Shown: positions 1 to 6,570, numbered from the stretch's first letter. The stretch is DNA of 10,491 nucleotides from Hyphomicrobiales bacterium (GCA_003232175.1 QILX01000217.1:1-10491), one strand, 5' to 3'. The notes: a model not told the origin generated them from the sequence alone. A program made the numbers and translations.

Positions 1-900
1 ATCGAGCACCTCAGTGATCTTGACCTGTTTGCCAAGATCGTGGAACGCCGCAGTCTTACCGAAGCGGGCCGGGAAATGGGCCTTTCTCCGGCTTCGGCCT
101 CAAAACGCCTCACCCGTCTTGAGACTGCGCTTAATGCCCGGTTGATCACCCGCACCACGCGCCATGTCCGCCCAACCGAGGATGGCGAGGCCTTCTATCT
201 GCGCGCCAAGGCGATAATTTCCGAAGTCGAAGCCGCCGAGGTGGCGGTCAGCCGGGCCACGAACGAGCCACGCGGACATTTGCGGGTATCCATGCCGGCC
301 GGCTTTGGCCGCGCCCATGTGGCGCCCCTGCTGGTGGATTTCATCAAGATTTACAGTCAGGTTGAAATCGATATTCATCTCACCGACCGGGTCCAGGACC
401 TGGTTGCCGAAGGGATCGATGTCTCCATTCGGGTGGCCGAACTCAAGGATTCCAGCCTGGTTGCCCGCAAGCTGGCGGATAACCGGAGGGTGATCTGCGC
501 CTCGCCGGCCTATCTGGAGGCCCACGGCAAACCAAAAACCCCCAAAGATCTGACGGACCACCATTGCGTCGTCCTGCATGGACAGGAAACCTGGCGTCTG
601 CAGGGTCCTGAAGGAAACCATACCGTGCGGGTCTCCGGGCCATTGGCGAGCAACAACTCCGATGTTCTCAAAGGCGCGGTATTGGCCGGTATCGGCGTGG
701 CGCTAAAATCCATGTGGGATGTAAAGGACGAACTCCGGTCCGGAGCCCTGGTGCCGGTGCTCGAAGACTATGCCACCAGCCCGGGGGTCGCCATCTATGC
801 GGTCTATCCCAGCGCCCGCCATCTCACCGCCCGGACCCGGGCACTGCTCGATTTTCTCATCGACGCCTTTGGGCCAATCCCGCCATGGGAGCGCGAATAA
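1..900 (+). CDS. LysR-family transcriptional regulator (5' end outside window)
   Basis: A DNA-binding regulator of the LysR family whose effector and targets cannot be read from sequence. The reading frame is open from base 1, so the true start lies just upstream; an internal GTG at 40 would delete part of the first helix and is not the start. The visible 299 residues are close to the usual family length of about 300, so only one or a few residues are missing. The N-terminal winged helix-turn-helix covers about residues 5-62, with the helix-turn-helix near 18-37 (SLTEAGREMGLSPASASKRL). A linker helix follows to about 85, then a periplasmic-binding-protein-like effector domain (about 90-295) of the kind seen in CrgA-type regulators. 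It ends with TAA, and ilvD follows in the same direction after 254 bp. Regulation of ilvD by this protein is possible but not shown. Family assignment is very secure. Confidence 0.95.
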   Translation: MEHLSDLDLFAKIVERRSLTEAGREMGLSPASASKRLTRLETALNARLITRTTRHVRPTEDGEAFYLRAKAIISEVEAAEVAVSRATNEPRGHLRVSMPAGFGRAHVAPLLVDFIKIYSQVEIDIHLTDRVQDLVAEGIDVSIRVAELKDSSLVARKLADNRRVICASPAYLEAHGKPKTPKDLTDHHCVVLHGQETWRLQGPEGNHTVRVSGPLASNNSDVLKGAVLAGIGVALKSMWDVKDELRSGALVPVLEDYATSPGVAIYAVYPSARHLTARTRALLDFLIDAFGPIPPWERE

Positions 901-922
901 AGCCTGATTCGAAGGATTAATC

Positions 923-938
923 CCTGGCCGGGGCCAGG
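923..938. terminator. Short GC-rich hairpin 22 bp after the LysR gene
   Basis: CCTGGCC (923-929) and GGCCAGG (932-938) are a perfect 7-base inverted repeat with only two bases between them, so in RNA a 6-bp stem with a 4-base loop is realistic. It sits just after the LysR stop codon. There is no T-run behind it (TCACGAAATTAG follows), so it is not a canonical intrinsic terminator. It may protect or help end the LysR transcript. Confidence 0.3.
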
Positions 939-957
939 TCACGAAATTAGCGACAAA

Positions 958-1058
958 TTTGCAACAAACACGCAAAGAATAAACCGATTGTGGCTGGAAT
1001 CGCAGTTTCAGCGCCACTTTGCGTCTGGTGTTGCAAGGCTGCACTCGTAGCCGTTTTT
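958..1058 (+). ncRNA. Candidate structured leader or small RNA upstream of ilvD
   Basis: In this gap, bases 959-965 (TTGCAAC) pair with 1030-1036 (GTTGCAA), and 970-977 (ACGCAAAG) pair with 1017-1024 (CTTTGCGT). That gives 15 base pairs interrupted by a 4/5-base internal loop. Inside this stem, CGATT (985-989) pairs with AATCG (998-1002), so the two helices are nearly concentric. A terminator-like hairpin (1037-1058) begins at the next base. The segment could be a small RNA ending at that terminator, a cis-acting leader of ilvD, or the 3' UTR of the LysR gene. A DNA-level reading, as two mirrored protein-binding sites, is equally possible. I match it to no RNA family I know. No promoter for it was recognised. 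The pairing is seen directly; the role is inference. Confidence 0.33.
1037..1058 (+). terminator. Probable intrinsic terminator between the LysR gene and ilvD
   Basis: GGCTGC (1037-1042) and GTAGCC (1047-1052) form a 6-bp stem with one G-U pair and the 4-base loop ACTC. One G follows and then TTTTT (1054-1058). This is the only hairpin plus T-run I found in an intergenic region here. It lies 137 bp after the LysR stop and 96 bp before ilvD, so it could end the LysR transcript or act as an attenuator in an ilvD leader. The stem is short, so strength is uncertain. Confidence 0.5.
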
Positions 1059-1086
1059 CAGCTCCTATAGGTTAATTTCAGTTGGT

Positions 1087-1113
1087 CAGGTGCCGCCTTG
1101 GGCGGGCTGCCTG
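1087..1113 (+). promoter_or_regulatory. Leader hairpin just upstream of ilvD
   Basis: CAGG (1087-1090) pairs with CCTG (1110-1113) and CCGCC (1093-1097) pairs with GGCGG (1101-1105), with a TTG loop and a small internal loop. It ends 41 bases before the ilvD start and leaves the Shine-Dalgarno (GGAG, 1141-1144, 10-base spacing) free. It contains GGCTGC at 1105-1110, the same six bases as the left arm of the hairpin at 1037-1058. The right arm of that hairpin (1047-1052) could therefore pair with either copy. A regulatory role is inferred only. Confidence 0.28.
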
Positions 1114-1154
1114 AATTATTCTGATCAAGAAATGATTGGTGGAGTTGGTTTTTA

Positions 1155-2879
1155 ATGGATGCTCGGACGATTGATAAGTCCCGGTTGCCAAGCCGACATG
1201 TGACCGAGGGGCCGGAAAGGGCGCCGCATCGGTCCTACTACTATGCCATGGGTCTTTCCAAACAGCAGATCCACCAGCCCTTTGTTGGGGTTGCATCGTG
1301 CTGGAACGAAGCTGCGCCCTGCAACATCGCCCTTATGCGCCAGGCCCAGTTCGTCAAGGCCGGCGTCGCCCACGCCAGCGGCACTCCGCGCGAATTTTGC
1401 ACCGTCACCGTCACCGATGGCATTGCCATGGGTCATCAAGGGATGAAATCCTCGCTTGTAAGCCGCGAAGTCATCGCCGATTCGGTCGAGGTGACCATGC
1501 GCGGACACGGCTATGACGCACTTGTCGGACTTGCCGGCTGCGACAAATCTCTGCCCGGCATGATGATGGCGATGGTTCGCCTGAATGTGCCGTCGGTATT
1601 CATCTATGGCGGCTCCATCCTGCCGGGGACTTTCAAGGGCAACCCGGTTACGGTCCAGGATGTTTTCGAAGCCGTCGGGCAGCACTCCGTAGGTAAATTT
1701 TCCGATGTCGACCTGGAAGAGCTGGAGCAGGTGGCATGTCCGTCCGTGGGGTCTTGCGGTGCCCAGTTCACCGCCAACACCATGGCCACCGTCTCAGAAG
1801 CCATCGGGCTGGCCTTGCCCTATTCCGCCGGCGCCCCGGCACCGTATGAAATTCGCAATCAGTTTTGCATGGCGGCCGGCGAACAGGTGATGGAATTGCT
1901 GAGGCGTAATATCCGCCCTCGCGATATCGTCACAATCAAGGCGCTGGAAAATGCCGCGACCGTCGTTGCTGCTTCAGGGGGGTCTACCAATGCGGCCTTG
2001 CATCTGCCGGCAATCGCCAATGAATGCGGCATCAAATTTGACCTGTACGACGTAGCGGAAATCTTCAAAAAGACCCCCTATATCGCCGACCTCAAGCCGG
2101 GCGGCAGATATGTCGCCAAGGATATGTTCGAAGCCGGCGGCATTCCGCTTTTGATGAAAACCCTGCTCGATGAGGGATTTCTTCATGGGGATTGCATCAC
2201 CGTCACCGGGCGGACGATTGCTGAAAATCTTGAAAAGGTTAAATGGAACCCCGAGCAGGACGTTGTTCGGCGCGCATCAAAACCAATTACCAAAACCGGC
2301 GGTGTTGTCGGCCTTTCCGGCAATCTGGCGCCCGAAGGCGCGATCGTGAAAGTCGCCGGCATGAAAAATCAGGTTTTTTCAGGCCCGGCCCGGTGTTTTG
2401 ACAGCGAAGAACTTTGTTTCAAAGCCGTTGAGGATCGCAAGTACAAACAGGGCGAGGTTCTGGTGATCCGTTACGAGGGCCCGCGCGGCGGACCTGGCAT
2501 GCGCGAAATGCTGTCAACCACGGCGCTGCTTTACGGGCAGGGCATGGGCGACAAAGTCGCACTGATTACCGATGGCCGGTTCTCCGGAGCCACCCGAGGC
2601 TTCTGCATCGGCCATGTTGGGCCCGAAGCCGCCGTCGGCGGTCCCATCGCTCTGCTCCGCGACGGCGACACAATATCAATAGATGCCACCAAAGGCACAA
2701 TTTCCGTTGAACTTGACGATGCCGAATTGGCGCGCCGGAAAGAGGCGTGGACGCCGCGCGAAACCGATTATCAAAGCGGCGTTTTGTGGAAATATGCCCA
2801 GCAGGTTGGACCGGCGTATGCCGGGGCCGTGACCCATCCTGGTGCCCAAGTTGAGGTGGTTTCATATGCAGATCTTTGA
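1155..2879 (+). CDS. ilvD: Dihydroxy-acid dehydratase
   Basis: Converts 2,3-dihydroxy-isovalerate and 2,3-dihydroxy-3-methylvalerate to the 2-oxo acids that become valine, leucine and isoleucine; a cytoplasmic Fe-S, Mg-dependent enzyme (family knowledge). The 574-residue protein matches the long-form IlvD common in alphaproteobacteria. Cluster-ligand cysteines are visible at C56 (NEAAPCN), C129 (GLAGCDK) and C201 (VGSCGAQFTANTM). This three-cysteine pattern fits a [2Fe-2S] enzyme. Mg ligands are expected at D88 (VTDGIAMGH), D130 and the carbamylated K131. The catalytic serine is S477 in TDGRFSGATRGF. The ATG at 1155 is chosen because it has GGAG 10 bases upstream and the N-terminus (SRLPSRHVTEGPERAPHRS) resembles related proteins. 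Sugar-acid dehydratases share the fold, but the close overall resemblance favours IlvD. The 3' end overlaps the next gene by 14 bp. The structured leader may regulate it. Confidence 0.96.
   Translation: MDARTIDKSRLPSRHVTEGPERAPHRSYYYAMGLSKQQIHQPFVGVASCWNEAAPCNIALMRQAQFVKAGVAHASGTPREFCTVTVTDGIAMGHQGMKSSLVSREVIADSVEVTMRGHGYDALVGLAGCDKSLPGMMMAMVRLNVPSVFIYGGSILPGTFKGNPVTVQDVFEAVGQHSVGKFSDVDLEELEQVACPSVGSCGAQFTANTMATVSEAIGLALPYSAGAPAPYEIRNQFCMAAGEQVMELLRRNIRPRDIVTIKALENAATVVAASGGSTNAALHLPAIANECGIKFDLYDVAEIFKKTPYIADLKPGGRYVAKDMFEAGGIPLLMKTLLDEGFLHGDCITVTGRTIAENLEKVKWNPEQDVVRRASKPITKTGGVVGLSGNLAPEGAIVKVAGMKNQVFSGPARCFDSEELCFKAVEDRKYKQGEVLVIRYEGPRGGPGMREMLSTTALLYGQGMGDKVALITDGRFSGATRGFCIGHVGPEAAVGGPIALLRDGDTISIDATKGTISVELDDAELARRKEAWTPRETDYQSGVLWKYAQQVGPAYAGAVTHPGAQVEVVSYADL
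2853..2856 (+). promoter_or_regulatory. Ribosome binding site setting the Sel1-protein start
   Basis: GAGG at 2853-2856 lies 9 bases before the ATG at 2866, inside the last codons of ilvD. The upstream in-frame GTG at 2842 has no comparable site and would add eight residues ahead of an otherwise normal hydrophobic leader, so the ATG is preferred. Confidence 0.65.
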
Positions 2880-3810
2880 TACCAGGACTATCGCGACCCT
2901 TGTGGCGGTCGCTGTCATAGGCGCAGGCGCCTCGGTTTTGACCACGCAGCCGGTGTCGTCCGGGGCCAAATCCGGCAACGAGATCGTTGTCGTCGCCGCC
3001 GGTGCGGAAATATCTGGCGCCACTTCGCCGGCCCATATTGAATTGGTTGTGCCTGCGGTGGCTTCAGTGATTGAAGTCGTTGAAGAGTTACCTAATTCAA
3101 AACGTCCCCACGCCTGGTTCCTCAGTGGGGTTGAAGCCTATAACGCCGGAGATGGCCGGTTGGCCGTCGAGCGCTGGACCAAGGCCGCCGATCGCGGACA
3201 TCTGGTGGCGCAGTGGAATCTGGCGCGTCTATACCGACGCGGCGATCTCATTGATGCCGATCCGGTAAAAGCGCTGACCTATTTCCGTATTGTCGCCGAT
3301 CAGCAGGATCCCAACCGGGTACGCGACCAGCGCAGCGCCATCACCGTCGCCGCCTTTGTCGAAATTGCCGACATGTATCGCACCGGCGAGCCTGTGGCGG
3401 GCATTGAGCCTGATCCAAAGCGGGCTTTTGGGATGTATAAACTGGCGGCAACGCTCTATGGCAATGCCCGCGCTCAGCACCGGATGGGCACGATGTACCT
3501 GACCGGCGAGGGCGTACGGCAACATTTTGGCCGGGCCGTGCGTTGGCTGGCGCTGGCGGCAGGCAAACGCTATGCACCTTCTTTTGCGGCGTTGGGCGAC
3601 TTTTTCTGGCAAAACCGGGCAACCAGCACCAACAAGGTTCAAGGCCTGATGTGGTTGTCGCTGGCGCGCGACAATACCGAACGCGATGATCTGCGCGCCG
3701 TATTCAGCGACAGGTATGAAACGGTAATGACCGAGGCCAATGACGCGGAACGCCAGCAGGCGATCGCGCTGGTGCAAAATTGGAGACAGTCCCACACCAG
3801 CGCACAATAG
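2866..3810 (+). CDS. Sel1-repeat envelope protein, ExoR-like
   Basis: A 314-residue protein resembling the ExoR family of alphaproteobacteria. In rhizobia those are periplasmic proteins that restrain a membrane sensor kinase and so control exopolysaccharide and motility (family knowledge). A hydrophobic stretch at about residues 8-28 is a signal peptide or membrane anchor. A variable linker follows (about 30-80), then Sel1/TPR-like helical repeats at about 84-145, 160-198, 199-234 and 235-270. The clearest unit contains AQHRMGTMYLTGEGV (203-217). The segment GLMWLSLARDN (260-270) and a charged C-terminal helix also fit ExoR-type proteins as I remember them. The start overlaps the end of ilvD by 14 bp, so the two are probably co-transcribed and perhaps translationally coupled. 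No partner kinase lies in the window, so the regulatory role is inferred. Sel1 fold: confident; ExoR equivalence: moderate. Confidence 0.85.
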   Translation: MQIFDTRTIATLVAVAVIGAGASVLTTQPVSSGAKSGNEIVVVAAGAEISGATSPAHIELVVPAVASVIEVVEELPNSKRPHAWFLSGVEAYNAGDGRLAVERWTKAADRGHLVAQWNLARLYRRGDLIDADPVKALTYFRIVADQQDPNRVRDQRSAITVAAFVEIADMYRTGEPVAGIEPDPKRAFGMYKLAATLYGNARAQHRMGTMYLTGEGVRQHFGRAVRWLALAAGKRYAPSFAALGDFFWQNRATSTNKVQGLMWLSLARDNTERDDLRAVFSDRYETVMTEANDAERQQAIALVQNWRQSHTSAQ

Positions 3811-3874
3811 GGCGCATGGCGGCCAGTCCGTCTGGGGGAAGTGGATTTAGAACGTTTTCCGGGCCGCACGCCAT

Positions 3875-3894
3875 CGCCAAGATTTTAGTTGGCG
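3875..3894. terminator. Hairpin between convergent genes
   Basis: CGCCAA (3875-3880) and TTGGCG (3889-3894) form a perfect 6-bp stem around an 8-base AT-rich loop. It lies two bases beyond the xthA stop codon and in the 86-bp gap where the Sel1 gene and xthA converge. Neither strand has a proper T-run after it, so it is at best a weak two-way terminator. Confidence 0.4.
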
Positions 3895-3896
3895 CG

Positions 3897-4685
3897 TTAA
3901 ATTTCCAGTTCCGCCCAGACCGGGACATGATCGGACGGCCGCTCCCGCCCCCGCATCATCTTATCGATACCGGCGGTTCGCAGCCGGTTCGCCGCCTGGG
4001 GCGAAAGCAGAATATGGTCGATGCGAATGCCATGGTCCTTGGCCCAGGCGCCGCGCTGAAAATCCCAGAATGTATATTGGTGCCCGCGCGGGTTGACCGC
4101 CGTGATTGCGTCGGTAAAGCCCAGATTGCCAAGGGCGCGAAACCGGGCGCGGGTTTCCGGGCGGAACAGGGCGTCACCTTCCCAGCCCTGGGCATCGTGA
4201 ACGTCGTCACGACCGGGGATGGCATTATAATCGCCCAGTAGCGCAAATGGCTCCTCGAGGGCCAGAAGATGAGCGGCTTTTGCTTCCAGGCGCTCCATCC
4301 AGGCCAGTTTGTAAGGATATTTGTCGCTATCAACCGGATTGCCATTCGGCAAGTAGATTGACGCCACGCGCAAAGTGCCGCTTTTGGTTGTTACGACCGC
4401 TTCAATATAGCGCGCCTGTTCGTCCTCATCATCGCCGGGCAGCCCCGGGGTCACATCTTCCAGCGGCAAGCGGGATAAGATGGCAACGCCGTTGTAACTT
4501 TTCTGCCCGTGGGTGGCGACATTGTAGCCGGCATCCTCAAATGCCGCGTTGGGAAAATTCTCATCGATGGTTTTGATTTCCTGCAGGCAGGCGACATCAG
4601 GGCGGGTTTCGCCAAGCCAGTCCAGGACGGACTGAAGCCGCGCCTTTATGCCATTTATATTCCAGGTGGCGATTTTCAGAGACAT
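3897..4685 (-). CDS. xthA: Exodeoxyribonuclease III (AP endonuclease)
   Basis: A base-excision-repair enzyme that cuts at abasic sites and removes 3'-blocking groups and 3' nucleotides from duplex DNA; cytoplasmic, Mg-dependent. The 262-residue protein covers the whole endonuclease/exonuclease/phosphatase fold and is of normal length. Expected active-site residues are present: N9 (ATWNINGIKAR), E36 (CLQEIKT), Y111 and N114 (IYLPNGNP), D152 and N154 (LGDYNAIP), D223 (RIDHILLS), and D252-H253 near the end (RPSDHVPVW). The start ATG follows only a weak Shine-Dalgarno (TTAAGAT), but the protein begins at the usual family position and no better start exists. It lies 72 bp downstream of erpA on the same strand and is probably co-transcribed with it, an arrangement I recall from other alphaproteobacteria. 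It converges with the Sel1 gene. Confidence 0.96.
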   Translation of the reverse strand: MSLKIATWNINGIKARLQSVLDWLGETRPDVACLQEIKTIDENFPNAAFEDAGYNVATHGQKSYNGVAILSRLPLEDVTPGLPGDDEDEQARYIEAVVTTKSGTLRVASIYLPNGNPVDSDKYPYKLAWMERLEAKAAHLLALEEPFALLGDYNAIPGRDDVHDAQGWEGDALFRPETRARFRALGNLGFTDAITAVNPRGHQYTFWDFQRGAWAKDHGIRIDHILLSPQAANRLRTAGIDKMMRGRERPSDHVPVWAELEI

Positions 4686-4757
4686 ATCTTAATTGCCAGT
4701 AGCGAACATGCAGCGGCTTGCCGGAGATACCAGCGGTTTACAGCCACCATGCGCCAA

Positions 4758-5150
4758 TCATATCGAGAACGACGTGCCGCACCCGCAGGACGCGGTGGCA
4801 TTAGGGTTATTCACAACGAAGGACTGGCCGATCAGATCATCGGTATAATCGATTTCCGAGCCGGTCAGATAGGGCAGGGAAGTCTGGTCGATGACCACCT
4901 GAGCGCCGTCCCGGTCGATAATCAGATCACCGTCATCCGCCGAGGTTTCCAGAGAAAAATCGTAACTGAAACCCGAACACCCGCCTCCCAGAACCGATAG
5001 GCGCAGAACATTCATTTCGGCCTCGCCGGCAACGATTTTGGCGATTCGCCGCGCCGCGCGGGCACTCAGGCGAACAGGCTGGTCCGCCGGACCGGCGCCA
5101 GCATCGCGGTCCGCGGACGTTGAAAGGGCGGTATCAAGAGCGGTATCCAT
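4758..5150 (-). CDS. erpA: A-type iron-sulfur carrier (ErpA/HesB/IscA family)
   Basis: Carries a newly built Fe-S cluster and hands it to client enzymes in the cytoplasm. The 130-residue protein has the three conserved cysteines of the family: C58 (LGGGCSGFSYDF) and the C-terminal pair C122 and C124 (SCGCGTSFSI). The C-terminal third (SLPYLTGSEIDYTDDLIG, then VVNNPNA) resembles E. coli ErpA more than IscA or SufA, so I use erpA. The N-terminus carries about 25 extra polar residues, including a DTALDTAL duplication, absent from the 114-residue E. coli protein. The ATG at 5150 is preferred over an in-frame GTG at 5198 because a good Shine-Dalgarno sits upstream of it. It is divergent from dgt and probably heads an erpA-xthA transcript. 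IlvD in this window is a plausible type of client, but no link is shown. Confidence 0.93.
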   Translation of the reverse strand: MDTALDTALSTSADRDAGAGPADQPVRLSARAARRIAKIVAGEAEMNVLRLSVLGGGCSGFSYDFSLETSADDGDLIIDRDGAQVVIDQTSLPYLTGSEIDYTDDLIGQSFVVNNPNATASCGCGTSFSI

Positions 5151-5158
5151 AAATTTAT

Positions 5159-5163
5159 TCCCT
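5159..5163 (-). promoter_or_regulatory. Ribosome binding site setting the erpA start
   Basis: On the minus strand AGGGA (plus-strand TCCCT, 5159-5163) lies 8 bases before the ATG at 5150. This decides for the 130-residue product over a GTG start 48 bases further upstream. Confidence 0.6.
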
Positions 5164-5210
5164 ATCGCGCGGTTCGTCGTCCACCCCTTGTTCACCACAT
5201 GGGCTGTATC

Positions 5211-5230
5211 TGTTAGATAATACTATAACA
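5211..5230. promoter_or_regulatory. AT-rich dyad between erpA and dgt, candidate operator
   Basis: TGTTA (5211-5215) and TAACA (5226-5230) form a perfect 5-base inverted repeat separated by 10 bases; 7 of the 10 position pairs over the full 20 bp are complementary. It lies 61 bp from the erpA start and 105 bp from the dgt start, in the most AT-rich part of the divergent region, where promoters are expected. It does not look like the IscR type 1 site or the TGA-N9-TCA iron box as I know them, so no regulator is assigned. Confidence 0.35.
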
Positions 5231-5247
5231 AGGATTATCAATTCATC

Positions 5248-5258
5248 TGACGACGTCA
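5248..5258. promoter_or_regulatory. 11-bp palindrome upstream of dgt
   Basis: TGACG-A-CGTCA is a perfect inverted repeat around one central base, 77 bp before the dgt start. It may be a small operator for dgt or erpA. It is short enough to occur by chance, and no factor is assigned. Confidence 0.2.
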
Positions 5259-5323
5259 ATGGTAGCGTCGGAAATAGATTGCCGGTTGGTCAACCCGCTG
5301 GTGGGTGACAAACACCCGGACCC

Positions 5324-5327
5324 AAGG
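5324..5327 (+). promoter_or_regulatory. Ribosome binding site setting the dgt start
   Basis: AAGG at 5324-5327 lies 7 bases before the ATG at 5335. The in-frame GTG at 5305 has no clear site upstream, so the ATG is chosen. Confidence 0.55.
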
Positions 5328-5334
5328 TGCGCAC

Positions 5335-6570
5335 ATGGTTGAAAAATTCAGAACTCCTGCGGATGGAACGGCACCTTATGCCGCCAAACCTGAAACGAGC
5401 CGGGGGCGGCAGGTCAATGAACCCTTAAGCCCGACCCGGTCGCCCTATCAGCGCGACCGCGACCGCATAATTCATTCCAGCGCCTTTCGTCGTCTTAAGC
5501 ACAAAACCCAGGTTTTTGTTTTCCACGAAGACGATCACTACCGAACCCGCCTGACCCATTCCTTAGAAGTGGCCCAGATCGCCCGCTCGATCATTCGTGT
5601 CCTTGGCGGCAACGAAGACCTGGCCGAGGCTCTGGCGCTGGCCCATGATCTTGGCCACCCGCCTTTTGGCCACGTGGGAGAACGGGTTCTCAGTGCCGCC
5701 ATGTCCGATCATGAGGGCTTTGACCACAACGCCCAGACCTTACGCATCGTGACATTGCTCGAGCGGCGTTATGCCAATTTCGACGGGTTAAATCTGACCT
5801 GGGAAACCCTGGAGGGGCTGGCCAAGCATAATGGCCCGTTGCTGGGGGCGGGCCGGCAAGGTCGTGCCGGCGAGTTCAGCAGCGGTTTCGGACTGCAGGA
5901 AAAGGACTTGCCTTTTGCAATTCGCGCCTATCCTCACTACCGGCAGTTGGAACTGGATTCCCAATGCGGGCTGGAGGCCCAGGTCGCGGCGCTGGCCGAT
6001 GATATTGCTTACAACAACCACGATATCGATGACGGCCTGCGGGCCGGGCTGTTCACCCTCGATCAGCTTTGCGAGGTGCCCCTGGTCGCCGACACGGTGA
6101 AGTCGGTTTTTAACGCCTATGGCGGCATCGAGCCGCAGCGGCGGACCCATGAAAGCGTCCGGCGTCTTGTGACCGCCATGGTGGAAGATGCCATCAACGA
6201 GACCATGCTGCGTCTGTCCAAACTCGATCCCGATCAGCCTTCTGATATTCGCCGTGCCGAAAAACCCGTCGTGGCGTTTTCCGCCGAGATGGCAAAATCA
6301 AATCGCGATATGAAAACCTTTCTGTTTTCCCATATGTACCGAGCGGACCGGGTCAATCAGACCATGAAGGAAGCGGCCAATATCGTGAATATGCTTTTTG
6401 GCCGTTATATGAGCGAGCCGACTGCATTGCCGGTGGAGTGGCAGCATGGTAAGTCCGCCTCACAATCCAGCCAGGCCCGGAATATCGCCGATTTCATCGC
6501 CGGCATGACGGACCGGTTTGCGATTGGAGAATATGTGCGCCTGTTTGGCGTGCAGCCTGATTTTGGATAA
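5335..6570 (+). CDS. dgt: Deoxyguanosinetriphosphate triphosphohydrolase-like HD-domain protein
   Basis: Hydrolyses dNTPs to the deoxynucleoside and triphosphate, helping set nucleotide pools; a cytoplasmic metal enzyme (family knowledge, substrate not proven here). The 411-residue protein carries the HD-superfamily metal site: H75 (RTRLTHSLEVAQIAR), H104-D105 (ALAHDLGHPPFGHVGE) and an aspartate at 222 or 223 (ADDIAYNNHDIDDG). Upstream is the typical N-terminal block RSPYQRDRDRIIHSSAFRRL (35-54), and a C-terminal predicted phosphohydrolase-associated region follows. Residues after about 235 form the helical C-terminal part. The size fits the shorter dGTPase-like subfamily common in alphaproteobacteria rather than the longer E. 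coli Dgt. The start is set by AAGG 7 bases upstream. It is divergent from erpA and the first gene of the run to argS, 37 bp away. Confidence 0.95.
   Translation: MVEKFRTPADGTAPYAAKPETSRGRQVNEPLSPTRSPYQRDRDRIIHSSAFRRLKHKTQVFVFHEDDHYRTRLTHSLEVAQIARSIIRVLGGNEDLAEALALAHDLGHPPFGHVGERVLSAAMSDHEGFDHNAQTLRIVTLLERRYANFDGLNLTWETLEGLAKHNGPLLGAGRQGRAGEFSSGFGLQEKDLPFAIRAYPHYRQLELDSQCGLEAQVAALADDIAYNNHDIDDGLRAGLFTLDQLCEVPLVADTVKSVFNAYGGIEPQRRTHESVRRLVTAMVEDAINETMLRLSKLDPDQPSDIRRAEKPVVAFSAEMAKSNRDMKTFLFSHMYRADRVNQTMKEAANIVNMLFGRYMSEPTALPVEWQHGKSASQSSQARNIADFIAGMTDRFAIGEYVRLFGVQPDFG

Noticed and set aside
100..621. Open frame of 173 codons on the minus strand within the LysR gene
   Set aside because: It is a shadow of a well-conserved LysR coding frame with no independent evidence.
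901..1154. Sigma-70 type promoter for ilvD
   Set aside because: TTGCAA (1031-1036) with TATAGG (1066-1071) is spaced 29 bp, and TTGGGC (1098-1103) with TATTCT (1117-1122) is spaced 13 bp. Neither spacing is acceptable, so no promoter is called.
1155..2879. Reading ilvD as phosphogluconate dehydratase (Edd) or a sugar-acid dehydratase
   Set aside because: The fold and cysteine pattern are shared, but the N-terminal and C-terminal blocks match alphaproteobacterial long-form IlvD closely, and no sugar catabolism genes are nearby.
3229..3807. Open frame of 192 codons on the minus strand within the Sel1-repeat gene
   Set aside because: The plus-strand product has clear Sel1 repeats, while the antisense product has no family features.
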